Positions 1 to 6,566 of a stretch of 13,467 bases of DNA are shown here, piece after piece. Source of the stretch: Candidatus Roizmanbacteria bacterium CG06_land_8_20_14_3_00_34_14 (GTDB taxonomy: Bacteria > Patescibacteriota > Microgenomatia > UBA1406 > GWC2-37-13). How positions within the stretch are numbered: position 1 is the stretch's first letter; every line of letters starts with the position of its first letter. Made by a program: the position numbers and the translations under genes. Under the pieces are notes generated by a model. That model was given only the letters and a program-made list of their open reading frames with translations, ran no database searches and had not been told where the DNA came from. The stretch is taken from contig PEVZ01000004.1 of the NCBI GenBank assembly GCA_002779665.1, positions 1 to 13,467 on the forward strand. Reading direction: 5' to 3'.

Positions 1-81
1 TTTGACAGTGATTGATTTATCATCAGCAGAAATAATTTCGCCTAAAACAGGTCAAAATCCACCTCGATTATTCTTTATTGC
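1..81 (-). pseudogene. fragment of a DUF5666-like protein, interrupted by a stop
   Basis: Read on the minus strand from 81 to 1, one frame gives 27 codons containing RGGF, a TGA stop (54-52), then PVLGEIISADDKSITVK, and runs off the window edge. The GEIIS-DDKSITVK pattern resembles small beta-strand proteins of the DUF5666 type that I remember from Patescibacteria; this match is from memory. No start codon or promoter belongs to this piece. It lies directly downstream of a response-regulator start with no gene boundary between them, so it looks like a fusion of two unrelated gene remnants or an assembly misjoin. The TGA is not taken as a sense codon, because the intact genes of the window show no internal TGA. 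Confidence 0.35.
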
Positions 82-85
82 TCGT

Positions 86-220
86 AAAGTCTTCAGTTGA
101 AGCAAAATCATAACCGTCATTCTCCGTGTAAGCAACGTCAACCGCATACCTTTCTTGCTCTAATCCCTTTTAAATGGAGTTGGCAATTCTATGTTCATCT
201 TCAACAACTAGAATTCTCAT
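86..220 (-). pseudogene. N-terminal remnant of an OmpR-type response regulator
   Basis: From ATG at 220-218 the minus strand reads MRILVVEDEHRIANSI, then TAA (172-170), then KGLEQERYAVDVAYTENDGY in the same frame. The first strand with the acidic pair (VVEDE) and the following helix and strand match the start of the receiver domain of two-component response regulators. The phospho-acceptor Asp region (usually near residue 51), the rest of the receiver and the DNA-binding domain are absent. Similarity stops near position 86, where a different protein fragment begins. The in-frame stop would need one change from a Lys codon (AAA to TAA). It is most likely a dead gene, or a join error in the assembly. 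No histidine kinase is seen nearby. Confidence 0.6.
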
Positions 221-225
221 AAAAA

Positions 226-232
226 AATTATA
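226..232 (-). promoter_or_regulatory. -10 box of the broken response regulator
   Basis: A perfect TATAAT lies on the minus strand (232 to 227), ending 6 bases before the ATG at 220. A transcript starting about 7 bases downstream would begin at the start codon itself, which suggests a leaderless mRNA. No good -35 box is seen at the usual distance. Confidence 0.4.
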
Positions 233-322
233 GTCTTTTGACTGAAAGTTAGCTGAATTATTATCTTGAAAACGATCGTCGATATTGAACTTAGATAACA
301 AATTTGTATTAATAACATTTTG

Positions 323-328
323 TATAAT
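323..328 (+). promoter_or_regulatory. -10 box for the small membrane protein gene
   Basis: A perfect TATAAT lies 9 bases before the ATG at 338, which would place the transcript start around 335 and leave almost no leader. No Shine-Dalgarno is present. The -35 region is poor (the closest match, TTGTAT at 304-309, is spaced only 13 bases), so this is a moderate call. Confidence 0.4.
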
Positions 329-337
329 ATTATAAAT

Positions 338-604
338 ATGACCTCTATAAACAACTTAGAAAATGAAATTAAATTAATTAAGGACAGAAATAAAAAAGTA
401 GAAACAGATAAATCATGGGAAACAAGTTGGACAAGAAAAATTTTATTAATGACATTTACATATCTTGGGATTGGATTTTATCTTCGGGCGATTAATATTG
501 ACAAACCTTGGCTTAACGCAATCGTACCATCCGTTGGATTTCTGCTTTCAACCCTTACTCTCCCCTTTTTCAAAAAGATTTGGGAAAAATATATTCATCA
601 TTAA
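338..604 (+). CDS. small two-helix membrane protein, unknown function
   Basis: An 88-residue protein with a polar, charged N-terminus (about residues 1-34, rich in Asn, Glu and Lys) and two hydrophobic stretches. The first is ILLMTFTYLGIGFYL (about 35-49). The second is AIVPSVGFLLSTLTLPFF (about 61-78), followed by a basic end (KKIWEKYIHH). This pattern suggests a two-pass inner-membrane protein with the N-terminus and C-terminus on the same side. From memory, proteins with NAIVP-GFLLSTL-LPFFKK-W are recurrent small proteins in Patescibacteria, but no function is known to me. The ATG at 338 is preferred to an in-frame TTG at 320, because the TTG lies just upstream of and overlaps the -10 box. 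The gene appears to be monocistronic. Confidence 0.65.
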   Translation: MTSINNLENEIKLIKDRNKKVETDKSWETSWTRKILLMTFTYLGIGFYLRAINIDKPWLNAIVPSVGFLLSTLTLPFFKKIWEKYIHH

Positions 605-611
605 AATCCAT

Positions 612-640
612 TTGACAGTCAGAATTTGGTTATTTATGAT
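612..640 (+). promoter_or_regulatory. sigma-70 promoter of the RNA-binding protein gene
   Basis: TTGACA (612-617), a spacer of exactly 17 bases, and TATGAT (635-640) form a near-consensus housekeeping promoter, the best in the window. Transcription would start near 647, giving a 5' leader of about 107 nt before the ATG at 754. The leader can pair GAAGTT (650-655) with AACTTC (704-709), and AAACTG (673-678) with CAGTTT (695-700) inside it. A long structured leader is reminiscent of cold-shock genes, but this is inference. Confidence 0.75.
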
Positions 641-753
641 ATACTTATTGAAGTTAATTCAGTATGGTAGAAAAACTGCACTTGGAAAACAATTCAGTTT
701 GTAAACTTCTGGATAACATTCAAAAAAATAATCAAAAGGAGGTGAAAATATAA

Positions 754-1083
754 ATGGATACTAAAAAACTATACGTAGGAAATCTTCCTTGGACAATGAC
801 AAACGATTCTTTGAAGGAATTATTTGCTCAATTTGGAGAAGTAACTGAAGCCGTCATCATCACAGATAGAATGTCTGGACGATCAAAAGGTTTTGGTTTC
901 GTCACATTTGCAACTGAAGAGGCCGCTGCTGCAGCTACTCAACAAATGCATGAAAAAGAAGTTGAAGGAAGAAAAATCGTCGTTAACGTTGCTCGACCTC
1001 GAGAAGAGAGGCGACCAGGTGGAGGCGGTTTTAACCGAGGTGGAGGAAATGGTGGTTTTCGAGATGATCGAAGAAGCTATTAA
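754..1083 (+). CDS. RRM-domain RNA-binding protein with Gly/Arg-rich tail
   Basis: A 109-residue single RNA recognition motif protein. RNP2 is LYVGNL (6-11) and RNP1 is KGFGFVTF (45-52), with the aromatic residues that stack on RNA bases intact. Residues 1-80 form the RRM. Residues 82-109 are a basic, glycine-rich tail (RPREERRPGGGGFNRGGG). This is the usual architecture of bacterial and cyanobacterial Rbp proteins, thought to bind single-stranded RNA in the cytoplasm, often in cold adaptation. The start is fixed by AAGGAGGTGA (736-745), an almost perfect anti-SD match ending 8 bases before the ATG. With the strong promoter at 612-640 and the terminator after it, the gene is a highly expressed single-gene unit. 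The exact target RNAs cannot be inferred. Confidence 0.93.
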   Translation: MDTKKLYVGNLPWTMTNDSLKELFAQFGEVTEAVIITDRMSGRSKGFGFVTFATEEAAAAATQQMHEKEVEGRKIVVNVARPREERRPGGGGFNRGGGNGGFRDDRRSY

Positions 1084-1097
1084 TTCGCAAACAAACT

Positions 1098-1152
1098 AAA
1101 CACTATCCGGAAATAGTAAAATAAAATTTATTATGAAGGGTAGTGTTTTTTT
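1098..1152 (+). terminator. intrinsic terminator between convergent genes
   Basis: AAACACTATCC (1098-1108) pairs with GGGTAGTGTTT (1138-1148): 11 pairs with one G-U, followed by a T run to 1152. The 29-base loop is AT-rich and can fold further. It ends the RRM gene. On the other strand the hairpin is followed by a weaker T-rich stretch, so it may also serve typA, whose stop lies at 1165. Confidence 0.75.
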
Positions 1153-1164
1153 AGACCAAAAAAC

Positions 1165-3021
1165 TTATTCGGAAATACTGTCTGCTCGGCGACCTTCGAC
1201 TCTTCTTTGTGATTGTGAAAGATAAGTTTTTCTAATTCGAATATTTAGAGGTGTAACTTCAAGCATTTCATCATCATTGATAAAATCAAGCGCTTGTTCA
1301 AGAGATAGAGGGGACGCTGGAACTAACGCTTCCGACACTCCTTCTCCAGCAGAACGGTTATTAGTTAATTGTTTTTCTTTAGTTATATTTACTTCAACAT
1401 CCATATCTTTAGAAGCTAAACCGACCACCATACCCTCGTAAACTTGTGTGCCAACTCCGATAAAAAGGACACCCCTACTTTGACTCTTAACCAAACCGTA
1501 AGTGACGGTTACACCAGCCTTTGTAGCAATTAATGCCCCATTTCTTGAAGATTCCATCTTTGGTCCTTTTGGTAAATATCCTAAAAAGTAAGAGCTCAAA
1601 ACAGCTGTTCCTCTAGTCTTTGTAAGAAGAGCACTTCTAACTCCAAGCAAATTATAATCTGAAATTTTATATATCAGTCTGGTAGTATTGCCTGTCGTTA
1701 CCATATCAAGCATCTCACCCTTTCTCTTTCCAAACTCTTCGGTTACCAAACCCATATAATCTTTATCAACATCAATTGTCACCTCTTCAAATGGTTCTTG
1801 AACTACTCCATCTATCTTTTTATAAATAACTTGAGGCTTTGAAACCTGCATCTCATATCCTTCTCGTCTCATTGTTTCAATCAAAATAGCAAGATGTAGC
1901 TCTCCACGACCGTAAACAACATAGTTAACCCCTTCTGGATCAGGCTCTATTTTTAATCCTAAATTTGTTTGTTTTTCTTTTTCTAATCGCTCTTTTATCT
2001 GACGGGAAGTTGAATATTTTCCTTCTCGACCGGAAAGTGGACTGGTATTTGGACCAATGGTGATTTTAATGGTTGGATCTTCAACTTTAATTGATGGAAG
2101 ACTAACAGGACTTGATGGATCACAAATTGTTTGCCCAATATTTAATTGTGGAATTCCTGCAATTGCCACGATATCACCACTGGCAACCCAATTGACTTCC
2201 TTTTTACCCAAACCTTCAAAAGTATATAGTTTTTGAGCTTTATATTGACCAATAATTTTGTCATCTTGGACCAAAACAATTGGCTGATCTTTTTTTAAAA
2301 TCCCTTGAGACACTTCTCCAATACAAAGCTTGCCAACATAATTATCGTAATCCAAAGTAGAAATCAACATTTGGAAAGGTTTTTCATCATCAGTGGCACT
2401 ATTTGGTATTTCTTTAATAATCGTTTCAAACAGAGGAACGAGATTATCCTTGCTATTGGAATCATATTTTTCCGGTAATTCATAGAATGCTTTTCCATCC
2501 CGACCGACTGCATAAAGAGTTGTAAATTGAAGAAATGATTCATCAGAAGCCATTTCTAAAATTAAATTTTCTACTTGGGTCAAAATTTCTTTTGGTCTGG
2601 CATCTTTTTTATCAATTTTATTAATAACTAAAATTAGTTTTAATTTAGCTTCTATTGCTTTTTTAAGAACAAACTTTGTTTGAGGAAGGGGTCCTTCAGC
2701 AGCATCAACTAATAAAATTGCACCACTGGCCATATTAATGACCCTCTCTACTTCTCCACCAAAATCAGCGTGTCCAGGAGTATCAACGATATTAATTTTG
2801 GTTTTTACCTGCCTGCCGGCAGGCAGGTAAAAAACAGCTGTATTTTTAGCCAAGATCGTGATTCCTTTTTCCTTTTCAAGATCGTTTGAATCCATAATCA
2901 AAGTCTCACCCATTTCTTTTTGGTTATCACGGAAAGTATGAGTTTGTTTAAGAATGGCGTCCACGAGAGTAGTCTTTCCATGATCAACGTGAGCAATAAT
3001 GACGACGTTTCTAATTTCCAT
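1165..3021 (-). CDS. typA: ribosome-associated GTPase TypA/BipA
   Basis: A 618-residue translational GTPase that binds the 70S ribosome and aids 50S assembly and stress or cold growth. G1 is AHVDHGKTT (10-18), the switch I region is [10 protein letters not shown] (52-61), G3 is DTPGH (80-84) and G4 is NKID. The usual G5 SA motif reads AVG (in [11 protein letters not shown]). Domain II, the EF-G-like domains and the TypA-specific C-terminus ending in [15 protein letters not shown] follow; length is near the family's ~600-615. The ATG at 3021 gives the family N-terminus [16 protein letters not shown]; an in-frame TTG at 3054 would add 11 residues and is less likely. Oddity: residues 66-72, LPAGRQV, are encoded by a 32-bp perfect palindrome in the loop before DTPGH, where E. 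coli TypA has only a short turn. Otherwise the gene looks intact. No convincing promoter was found upstream. Confidence 0.97.
   Translation of the reverse strand: MEIRNVVIIAHVDHGKTTLVDAILKQTHTFRDNQKEMGETLIMDSNDLEKEKGITILAKNTAVFYLPAGRQVKTKINIVDTPGHADFGGEVERVINMASGAILLVDAAEGPLPQTKFVLKKAIEAKLKLILVINKIDKKDARPKEILTQVENLILEMASDESFLQFTTLYAVGRDGKAFYELPEKYDSNSKDNLVPLFETIIKEIPNSATDDEKPFQMLISTLDYDNYVGKLCIGEVSQGILKKDQPIVLVQDDKIIGQYKAQKLYTFEGLGKKEVNWVASGDIVAIAGIPQLNIGQTICDPSSPVSLPSIKVEDPTIKITIGPNTSPLSGREGKYSTSRQIKERLEKEKQTNLGLKIEPDPEGVNYVVYGRGELHLAILIETMRREGYEMQVSKPQVIYKKIDGVVQEPFEEVTIDVDKDYMGLVTEEFGKRKGEMLDMVTTGNTTRLIYKISDYNLLGVRSALLTKTRGTAVLSSYFLGYLPKGPKMESSRNGALIATKAGVTVTYGLVKSQSRGVLFIGVGTQVYEGMVVGLASKDMDVEVNITKEKQLTNNRSAGEGVSEALVPASPLSLEQALDFINDDEMLEVTPLNIRIRKTYLSQSQRRVEGRRADSISE
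2802..2833. repeat. perfect 32-bp palindrome inside typA (LPAGRQV repeat)
   Basis: The two 16-base arms are perfectly complementary around a centre at 2817/2818. The core CCTGCCTGCCGGCAGGCAGG (2808-2827) is very GC-rich in an AT-rich gene and recurs exactly at 11466-11485. In typA it is translated as LPAGRQV without breaking the frame. From memory, this core is a dispersed repeat of many Patescibacteria; mobility or a DNA or RNA role is unknown. Confidence 0.85.
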
Positions 3022-3255
3022 ATATTTGTGTAAAAAATACCTCTTCGCTTTCAATAAAAAAAATTTATACCCAACGAAGCTTTAATCTATTATTTGATGT
3101 ATTTGGAAAATATACTAATAGTAAAATTTTGAAAGCTACGATCGGCATTACCACTTATTAATTAAAGCGAAGTGGTACCACCATCATTCTCTCGGTGGAT
3201 TAATGAATCATATTGTACCACAAATTCGGCATATTTTATAGTATCATTATTAGCT
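3022..3255. other. divergent intergenic region, typA / cysteine hydrolase
   Basis: This 234-base gap separates the divergent typA and cysteine hydrolase genes. TACCACTT (3149-3156) can pair perfectly with AAGTGGTA (3170-3177), and CCACC (3178-3182) with GGTGG (3194-3198), so the segment can fold. GTGGTACCAC (3172-3181) is itself a palindrome. A promoter for the rightward gene is listed separately. The leftward typA promoter is not clear: TATAAA on the minus strand near 3070 lacks a -35 box. No RNA family was recognised with confidence. Confidence 0.4.
3213..3242 (+). promoter_or_regulatory. probable promoter of the hydrolase-era unit
   Basis: TTGTAC (3213-3218), an 18-base spacer and TATAGT (3237-3242) give a fair sigma-70 promoter. 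The transcript start would be about 3249, only some 7 bases before the ATG at 3256, so the mRNA would have almost no leader. This supports the ATG at 3256 over an upstream in-frame GTG at 3172. Confidence 0.5.
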
Positions 3256-4026
3256 ATGAGCATAGCTTCAATACACGATAAGCTCGAGGCTTTTTTAAAT
3301 AAGATACAAAAAATTGCCTTTGATGGTTTAGATACTGTTCATTTTCCATCATGGGATGAGTTAAAAGAAAAAGCAAAAAATATTAAAGTTGAGCCAGGTT
3401 GGGCAGTTTACTTTGTCCGGGAAAAAGATTATGTCGATCATATTGCTATAATTCCTCACCAAGACGAAGCTAATCTAAATTTATTGGATGCTCTTTTGCT
3501 TAATGCCGCTCCCCCACCGATTGGCCTTGGGATTGGGCCACTGACTGATAATCAATCTGATAAATCAGGACTCAGAATTATTACTGCAATTGAATACGTC
3601 GAACTTTATAAAAGAGGTGATTATAAAAAAATATTTTTCGGACCTCCTCCGGTGAATGATGTAGAGATAATAAAAAAAGCCGGTATAATTGCCAAAGAAA
3701 TTAGTGATTCAGGAATTATTAATAATCAACCGGTCGTTTATTCTTTCTCAATGATTCCTCTTATTAAAAAATTTTATGCAATTAATTTTGATCCGATAAA
3801 ATCAAAAACTAAATTAGCTTTTTTAACTAAAAAGCTAAAAAAAACTGTCAAAGCAATTTATTGTGGTAGTTTAGTTGCTCAAATATGGGAAAAAGCCGGG
3901 ATAATAGATCTTCCTATTGTAAAATTTTTAAAAATTAAAGGTCACTCAAGTTTTAGTCTTTTTAAGTGGTCAATTGAAAATAATTCAATAATGGGCGGGA
4001 TAAGTTGGGATAATGAGGTACAATAG
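3256..4026 (+). CDS. putative permuted NlpC/P60-like (YiiX-type) cysteine hydrolase
   Basis: A 256-residue protein with no signal peptide or clear membrane segment. I see GWAVYFVREKDYVDHIAIIP (His62) in the first third and IYCGSLVAQIWEKAGI (Cys203) near the end. In circularly permuted papain-fold enzymes (YiiX/YebB and poxvirus G6R type) the His motif comes first (a GD-v.f.r...H.gI pattern) and the catalytic Cys comes late, in a motif like YCSELV..ay..aG. Both motifs fit, but the full fold is not proven. Such enzymes cleave amide or ester bonds in cell-wall peptides or lipids; the substrate here is unknown. The start is the ATG at 3256; an upstream GTG (3172) would put an unlikely 28-residue extension across the promoter. 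The stop lies 4 bases before era, so the two are probably cotranscribed. Confidence 0.55.
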   Translation: MSIASIHDKLEAFLNKIQKIAFDGLDTVHFPSWDELKEKAKNIKVEPGWAVYFVREKDYVDHIAIIPHQDEANLNLLDALLLNAAPPPIGLGIGPLTDNQSDKSGLRIITAIEYVELYKRGDYKKIFFGPPPVNDVEIIKKAGIIAKEISDSGIINNQPVVYSFSMIPLIKKFYAINFDPIKSKTKLAFLTKKLKKTVKAIYCGSLVAQIWEKAGIIDLPIVKFLKIKGHSSFSLFKWSIENNSIMGGISWDNEVQ

Positions 4027-4030
4027 AGTT

Positions 4031-4915
4031 ATGATAAAAATAGGTAAAGTATTATTGGTCGGACGGGCTAATGTTGGGAAATCAACTTTCGTAAATAATA
4101 TCATTGGACAAAAAGTTGCCATCACTTCGCCAAAACCGCAAACAACCAGATTTTCCATCCGGGCTCTTTATGAAGAAGAGCGTGGTAAAATTATTTTCGT
4201 TGATACTCCTGGAATTGTGGGAAAAGCTAAAGACTATCTTTCTAAAAGAATTAATGAAAAAACCTTGCAAGTTTTGAATGAAAGTGTTGATTTGATTATC
4301 TATATGGTTGATGCTACAAGAAAAAGGGATTTTGAAGAAAGTAAAGTCTTAGGATTAGTCAGAAAAATTAACCGACCAAAAATATTGGTCATTAATAAAA
4401 TTGATGATCCTGGAAAATCTTTTTTACCTCAATATAAATTTTTAGAGGAAGAGTTTAAAGATGTTTTTCAAATATCAGCTATTAATAATATGCATGTTGG
4501 TCCACTACTTGATAAAATTTTTGAATATCTTCCATCCACCTCCGCTGAAGCTGCGGCGGACAAGGAAAAAATTCCTCCCGATTTGGTTTATCCCCTTCTG
4601 AACCTTGATAGTAAGATTTTTCTGGGAGAATTAATTAGAGAAAAAATATTTTTAATGATGGGCCAAGAAATTCCCTATACTACGACAGTTATAGTTGACC
4701 AAGTAATGGAGAGAAAAAATAAAACAACCTATATCAAGGCTCGCATTCTGACTACTCATGATCGATATAAAGCAATGTTGATTGGCGCTTCCGGACGAAA
4801 AATTAAAGAAATAGGAAGCTACGCCCGCAAAGAAATTGCCCTCGCTATTAATAAAAAAGTCTTTCTTGACCTTACTGTCGAAGTCGACGCCCACTGGCAG
4901 GAGATGTATTATTAA
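4031..4915 (+). CDS. era: ribosome-assembly GTPase Era
   Basis: A 294-residue GTPase that binds the 3' end of 16S rRNA through its KH domain and helps mature the small subunit. G1 is GRANVGKS (11-18), the TTRF of switch I follows, G3 is DTPG (58-61), G4 is NKID (122-125) and G5 is SAI (149-151). The C-terminal KH domain has the GASGRKIKEIG loop (about 252-262) and the Era-typical ARKEI...VFLDLTVEV ending. The tail after it is short (DAHWQEMYY). The ATG at 4031 places the P-loop as in other Era proteins. Another ATG at 4013 would overlap the upstream gene by 14 bases. GAGGT lies 11 bases before 4031. Oddity: residues 171-177 (SAEAAAD), between the G and KH domains, come from a GC-rich imperfect palindrome. 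Confidence 0.95.
   Translation: MIKIGKVLLVGRANVGKSTFVNNIIGQKVAITSPKPQTTRFSIRALYEEERGKIIFVDTPGIVGKAKDYLSKRINEKTLQVLNESVDLIIYMVDATRKRDFEESKVLGLVRKINRPKILVINKIDDPGKSFLPQYKFLEEEFKDVFQISAINNMHVGPLLDKIFEYLPSTSAEAAADKEKIPPDLVYPLLNLDSKIFLGELIREKIFLMMGQEIPYTTTVIVDQVMERKNKTTYIKARILTTHDRYKAMLIGASGRKIKEIGSYARKEIALAINKKVFLDLTVEVDAHWQEMYY
4541..4560. repeat. imperfect GC-rich palindrome inside era
   Basis: TCCGCTGAAGCTGCGGCGGA is self-complementary at nine of its ten pairs (one G-T pair, one A-G mismatch) and is much richer in GC than the gene around it. It is translated as SAEAAAD in the linker between the two Era domains. It resembles the palindrome in typA in behaviour, though not in sequence: a GC-rich palindrome kept in frame at a loop. 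Confidence 0.55.
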
Positions 4916-4984
4916 TTTCACCTTGCATAACCGTTGTTGATTTTGTACAATTTTCTTCTAATGAGGAATAAACTTTTCTCAGCT

Positions 4985-5016
4985 AAAAAAAGCGCCCGCC
5001 CAGAGCGGGATTTTTT
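4985..5016 (+). terminator. intrinsic terminator after era
   Basis: CCCGC (4995-4999) pairs with GCGGG (5005-5009) over a CCAGA loop and is followed by A and six T (5011-5016). A run of seven A (4985-4991) upstream can pair with the T run, so it can act in both directions. It closes the hydrolase-era unit and separates it from purF. Confidence 0.75.
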
Positions 5017-5017
5017 A

Positions 5018-5056
5018 TAGAGTCTGTTCCCGACTCGGTCGGGATTACAGACTCTA
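5018..5056. repeat. long two-part hairpin upstream of purF
   Basis: TAGAGTCTGT (5018-5027) pairs perfectly with ACAGACTCTA (5047-5056). Inside, TCCCGAC (5028-5034) pairs with GTCGGGA (5038-5044) over the loop TCG. This gives 17 pairs with a single 2-base bulge (TT, 5045-5046). No T run follows, so it is not a terminator. It may be a leader element of purF or a dispersed palindromic repeat. Confidence 0.7.
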
Positions 5057-5125
5057 AATCCGCCAAAAGCGAAGTTTCAGCTGCGTGGACGTAGACCACG
5101 AGACGAACCTGAACGTAGGCGGATT
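5057..5125 (+). other. branched or stacked hairpin region just before purF
   Basis: AATCCGCC (5057-5064) pairs with GGCGGATT (5118-5125). Nested inside are TTCAG (5076-5080) with CTGAA (5109-5113), and CGTGG (5084-5088) with CCACG (5096-5100). The three nested stems end 13 bases before the purF ATG. I compared it by eye with ZTP, guanidine/PRPP (ykkC) and purine riboswitches and saw none of their conserved cores. It could be a leader RNA or a copy of a repeat family with CCGCC/GGCGG ends. Confidence 0.45.
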
Positions 5126-5138
5126 GGTTAACTTTAAA

Positions 5139-6566
5139 ATGAATATGGTCAACATTCAAAAACTCAAATATAAAGAGTCTCTCAAGGACAAATGTGGCAT
5201 CTTCGGAATTTACGGAAAAGGACAAGATGTAGCAAGGATTAGTTTTTTTGGTTTATATAGCCTTCAACATCGAGGTCAAGAAGGAGCCGGGATCACTGTC
5301 ACCGATGGAAAATGCTTTAAAAGTGTTAAAGGATTAGGATTAGTATCTTCAGTTTTCAATGAGGAAAAGATAAATTCTCTCAAAGGTTTCGCTTCTATTG
5401 GTCATACGAGATATTCAACAACAGGAGGTAATAAACTTTGCAATGTCCAACCTGTGGTCTTAGATTTAAAAGATGATAATTTTGCCTTAGCTCATAACGG
5501 TAATATTATTAATGCTATGGACTTAGCTCACGAGCTTCCTCCCGACGTGAAGTTATCTTCAACCAGCGATACCGAAATTATGGGTTGGGTAATCAAAAAT
5601 TCAACCGGAAAAAATTGGGAGGAAAAGATACTCACTTCTTTTAATAAATTTCAAGGAGCTTTTAGTATGATTGTTTTGACAAAAAATAAATTAATTGCTT
5701 TCCGGGATACTTATGGTTTTCGTCCGTTAGTCCTTGGAAAATTAAATAAATCTTATATTGCCTGTTCAGAAACTTGTGCCCTCGACACAGTCGGGGCAAA
5801 ATTTATTAGGGAAGTTGCCCCCGGAGAAATAGTTGTCATAGATGAAAGAGGAATTCAAACCGTTGGAAAGGTAAAATCAACAAAAAAAAGCTTTTGTCTT
5901 TTTGAATATGTTTATTTAGCCCGTCCTGACAGTGTTTTCAATAAACAATTAGTTCATCTGGTTAGACAAAGGTCCGGTGAAATATTAGCTCATGAATCAC
6001 CTGTTGGGGCTGATATGGTCGTCGCTGTCCCTGATTCGGGAACATCAGCGGCGATCGGATATTCAAAAGCTTCCGGAATTCCATACGGTGAAGTCCTTAT
6101 TAAAAATAGATATATTGGAAGGACTTTTATTCAACCGGAGCAACATATTAGGGATATGGGTGTAAGAATTAAATTTAATCCTTTGAAAGAAATTGTCAAT
6201 GGAAAAAGAATAATCATCGTTGATGATTCCATCGTTCGTGGAACCACAATGAAAAAGATCGTCAAGATGTTAAGAAATTGCGGAGCAAAAAAAGTTCACA
6301 TTCGTGTTTGCTCTCCTCCGGTGACCGATCCCTGTTATTTTGGCATCGATACTCCGGACAAAAATAAATTGATTGCTTCTCACATGAATGTAAAACAAAT
6401 CGAGAAATTTATTGGAGCTGATTCTTTAGCATATCTAAGTCTCGAAGGATTAAAAAAAGCCTCAAGAGTCAATCCTAATCAGCTATGTACTTCTTGCTTT
6501 GACGGAAAATACCCAATGCCAGTTCAAGGGGGATTCAGAAAAGATGTTTTTGAAACAATTATATGA
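5139..6566 (+). CDS. purF: amidophosphoribosyltransferase PurF (Fe-S type)
   Basis: This enzyme makes 5-phosphoribosylamine from PRPP and glutamine, the first step of purine synthesis. The protein has 475 residues. The N-terminal Ntn glutaminase has its nucleophile at Cys19 (KCGIFGIYG), after an 18-residue propeptide that must be removed, as in Bacillus subtilis PurF. The PRPP loop is VDDSIVRGTT (361-370). Cys253, Cys399, Cys450 and Cys453 stand where the B. subtilis enzyme binds its 4Fe-4S cluster; the first pair is 146 residues apart and the last pair 3 apart, as there. The enzyme is therefore probably oxygen-sensitive. The ATG at 5139 (or 5145) is chosen; a GTG at 5085 would start inside a hairpin. 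No Shine-Dalgarno is seen. It overlaps purN by 4 bases (ATGA) and heads the cluster. Confidence 0.97.
   Translation: MNMVNIQKLKYKESLKDKCGIFGIYGKGQDVARISFFGLYSLQHRGQEGAGITVTDGKCFKSVKGLGLVSSVFNEEKINSLKGFASIGHTRYSTTGGNKLCNVQPVVLDLKDDNFALAHNGNIINAMDLAHELPPDVKLSSTSDTEIMGWVIKNSTGKNWEEKILTSFNKFQGAFSMIVLTKNKLIAFRDTYGFRPLVLGKLNKSYIACSETCALDTVGAKFIREVAPGEIVVIDERGIQTVGKVKSTKKSFCLFEYVYLARPDSVFNKQLVHLVRQRSGEILAHESPVGADMVVAVPDSGTSAAIGYSKASGIPYGEVLIKNRYIGRTFIQPEQHIRDMGVRIKFNPLKEIVNGKRIIIVDDSIVRGTTMKKIVKMLRNCGAKKVHIRVCSPPVTDPCYFGIDTPDKNKLIASHMNVKQIEKFIGADSLAYLSLEGLKKASRVNPNQLCTSCFDGKYPMPVQGGFRKDVFETII

Noticed and set aside
52..54. In-frame TGA that would read as glycine under genetic code 25
   Set aside because: The intact genes (about 4,000 codons) have no internal TGA, and purF ends with TGA at 6564-6566. 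The standard bacterial code fits; this TGA is a lesion in a dead fragment.
465..704. 79-residue frame overlapping the small membrane protein
   Set aside because: It is in another frame over a protein with better family-like character, has no ribosome site and runs through the promoter of the RRM gene.
3149..3198. T-box-like sequence (AAGTGGTACCACC) upstream of the hydrolase gene
   Set aside because: It resembles the conserved T-box segment but ends in CC, not CG. There is no room for stem I and a specifier loop before typA, no aminoacyl-tRNA synthetase or amino-acid gene follows, and there is no terminator alternative.
5057..5125. Known purine-related riboswitch before purF
   Set aside because: The conserved cores of purine, ZTP and ykkC/PRPP classes could not be found by eye; kept only as an unnamed structure.
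4983..5225. 80-residue minus-strand frame across the purF leader
   Set aside because: It overlaps the purF start and the hairpins, has no start signals, and its sequence is explained by the palindromic DNA read in antisense.
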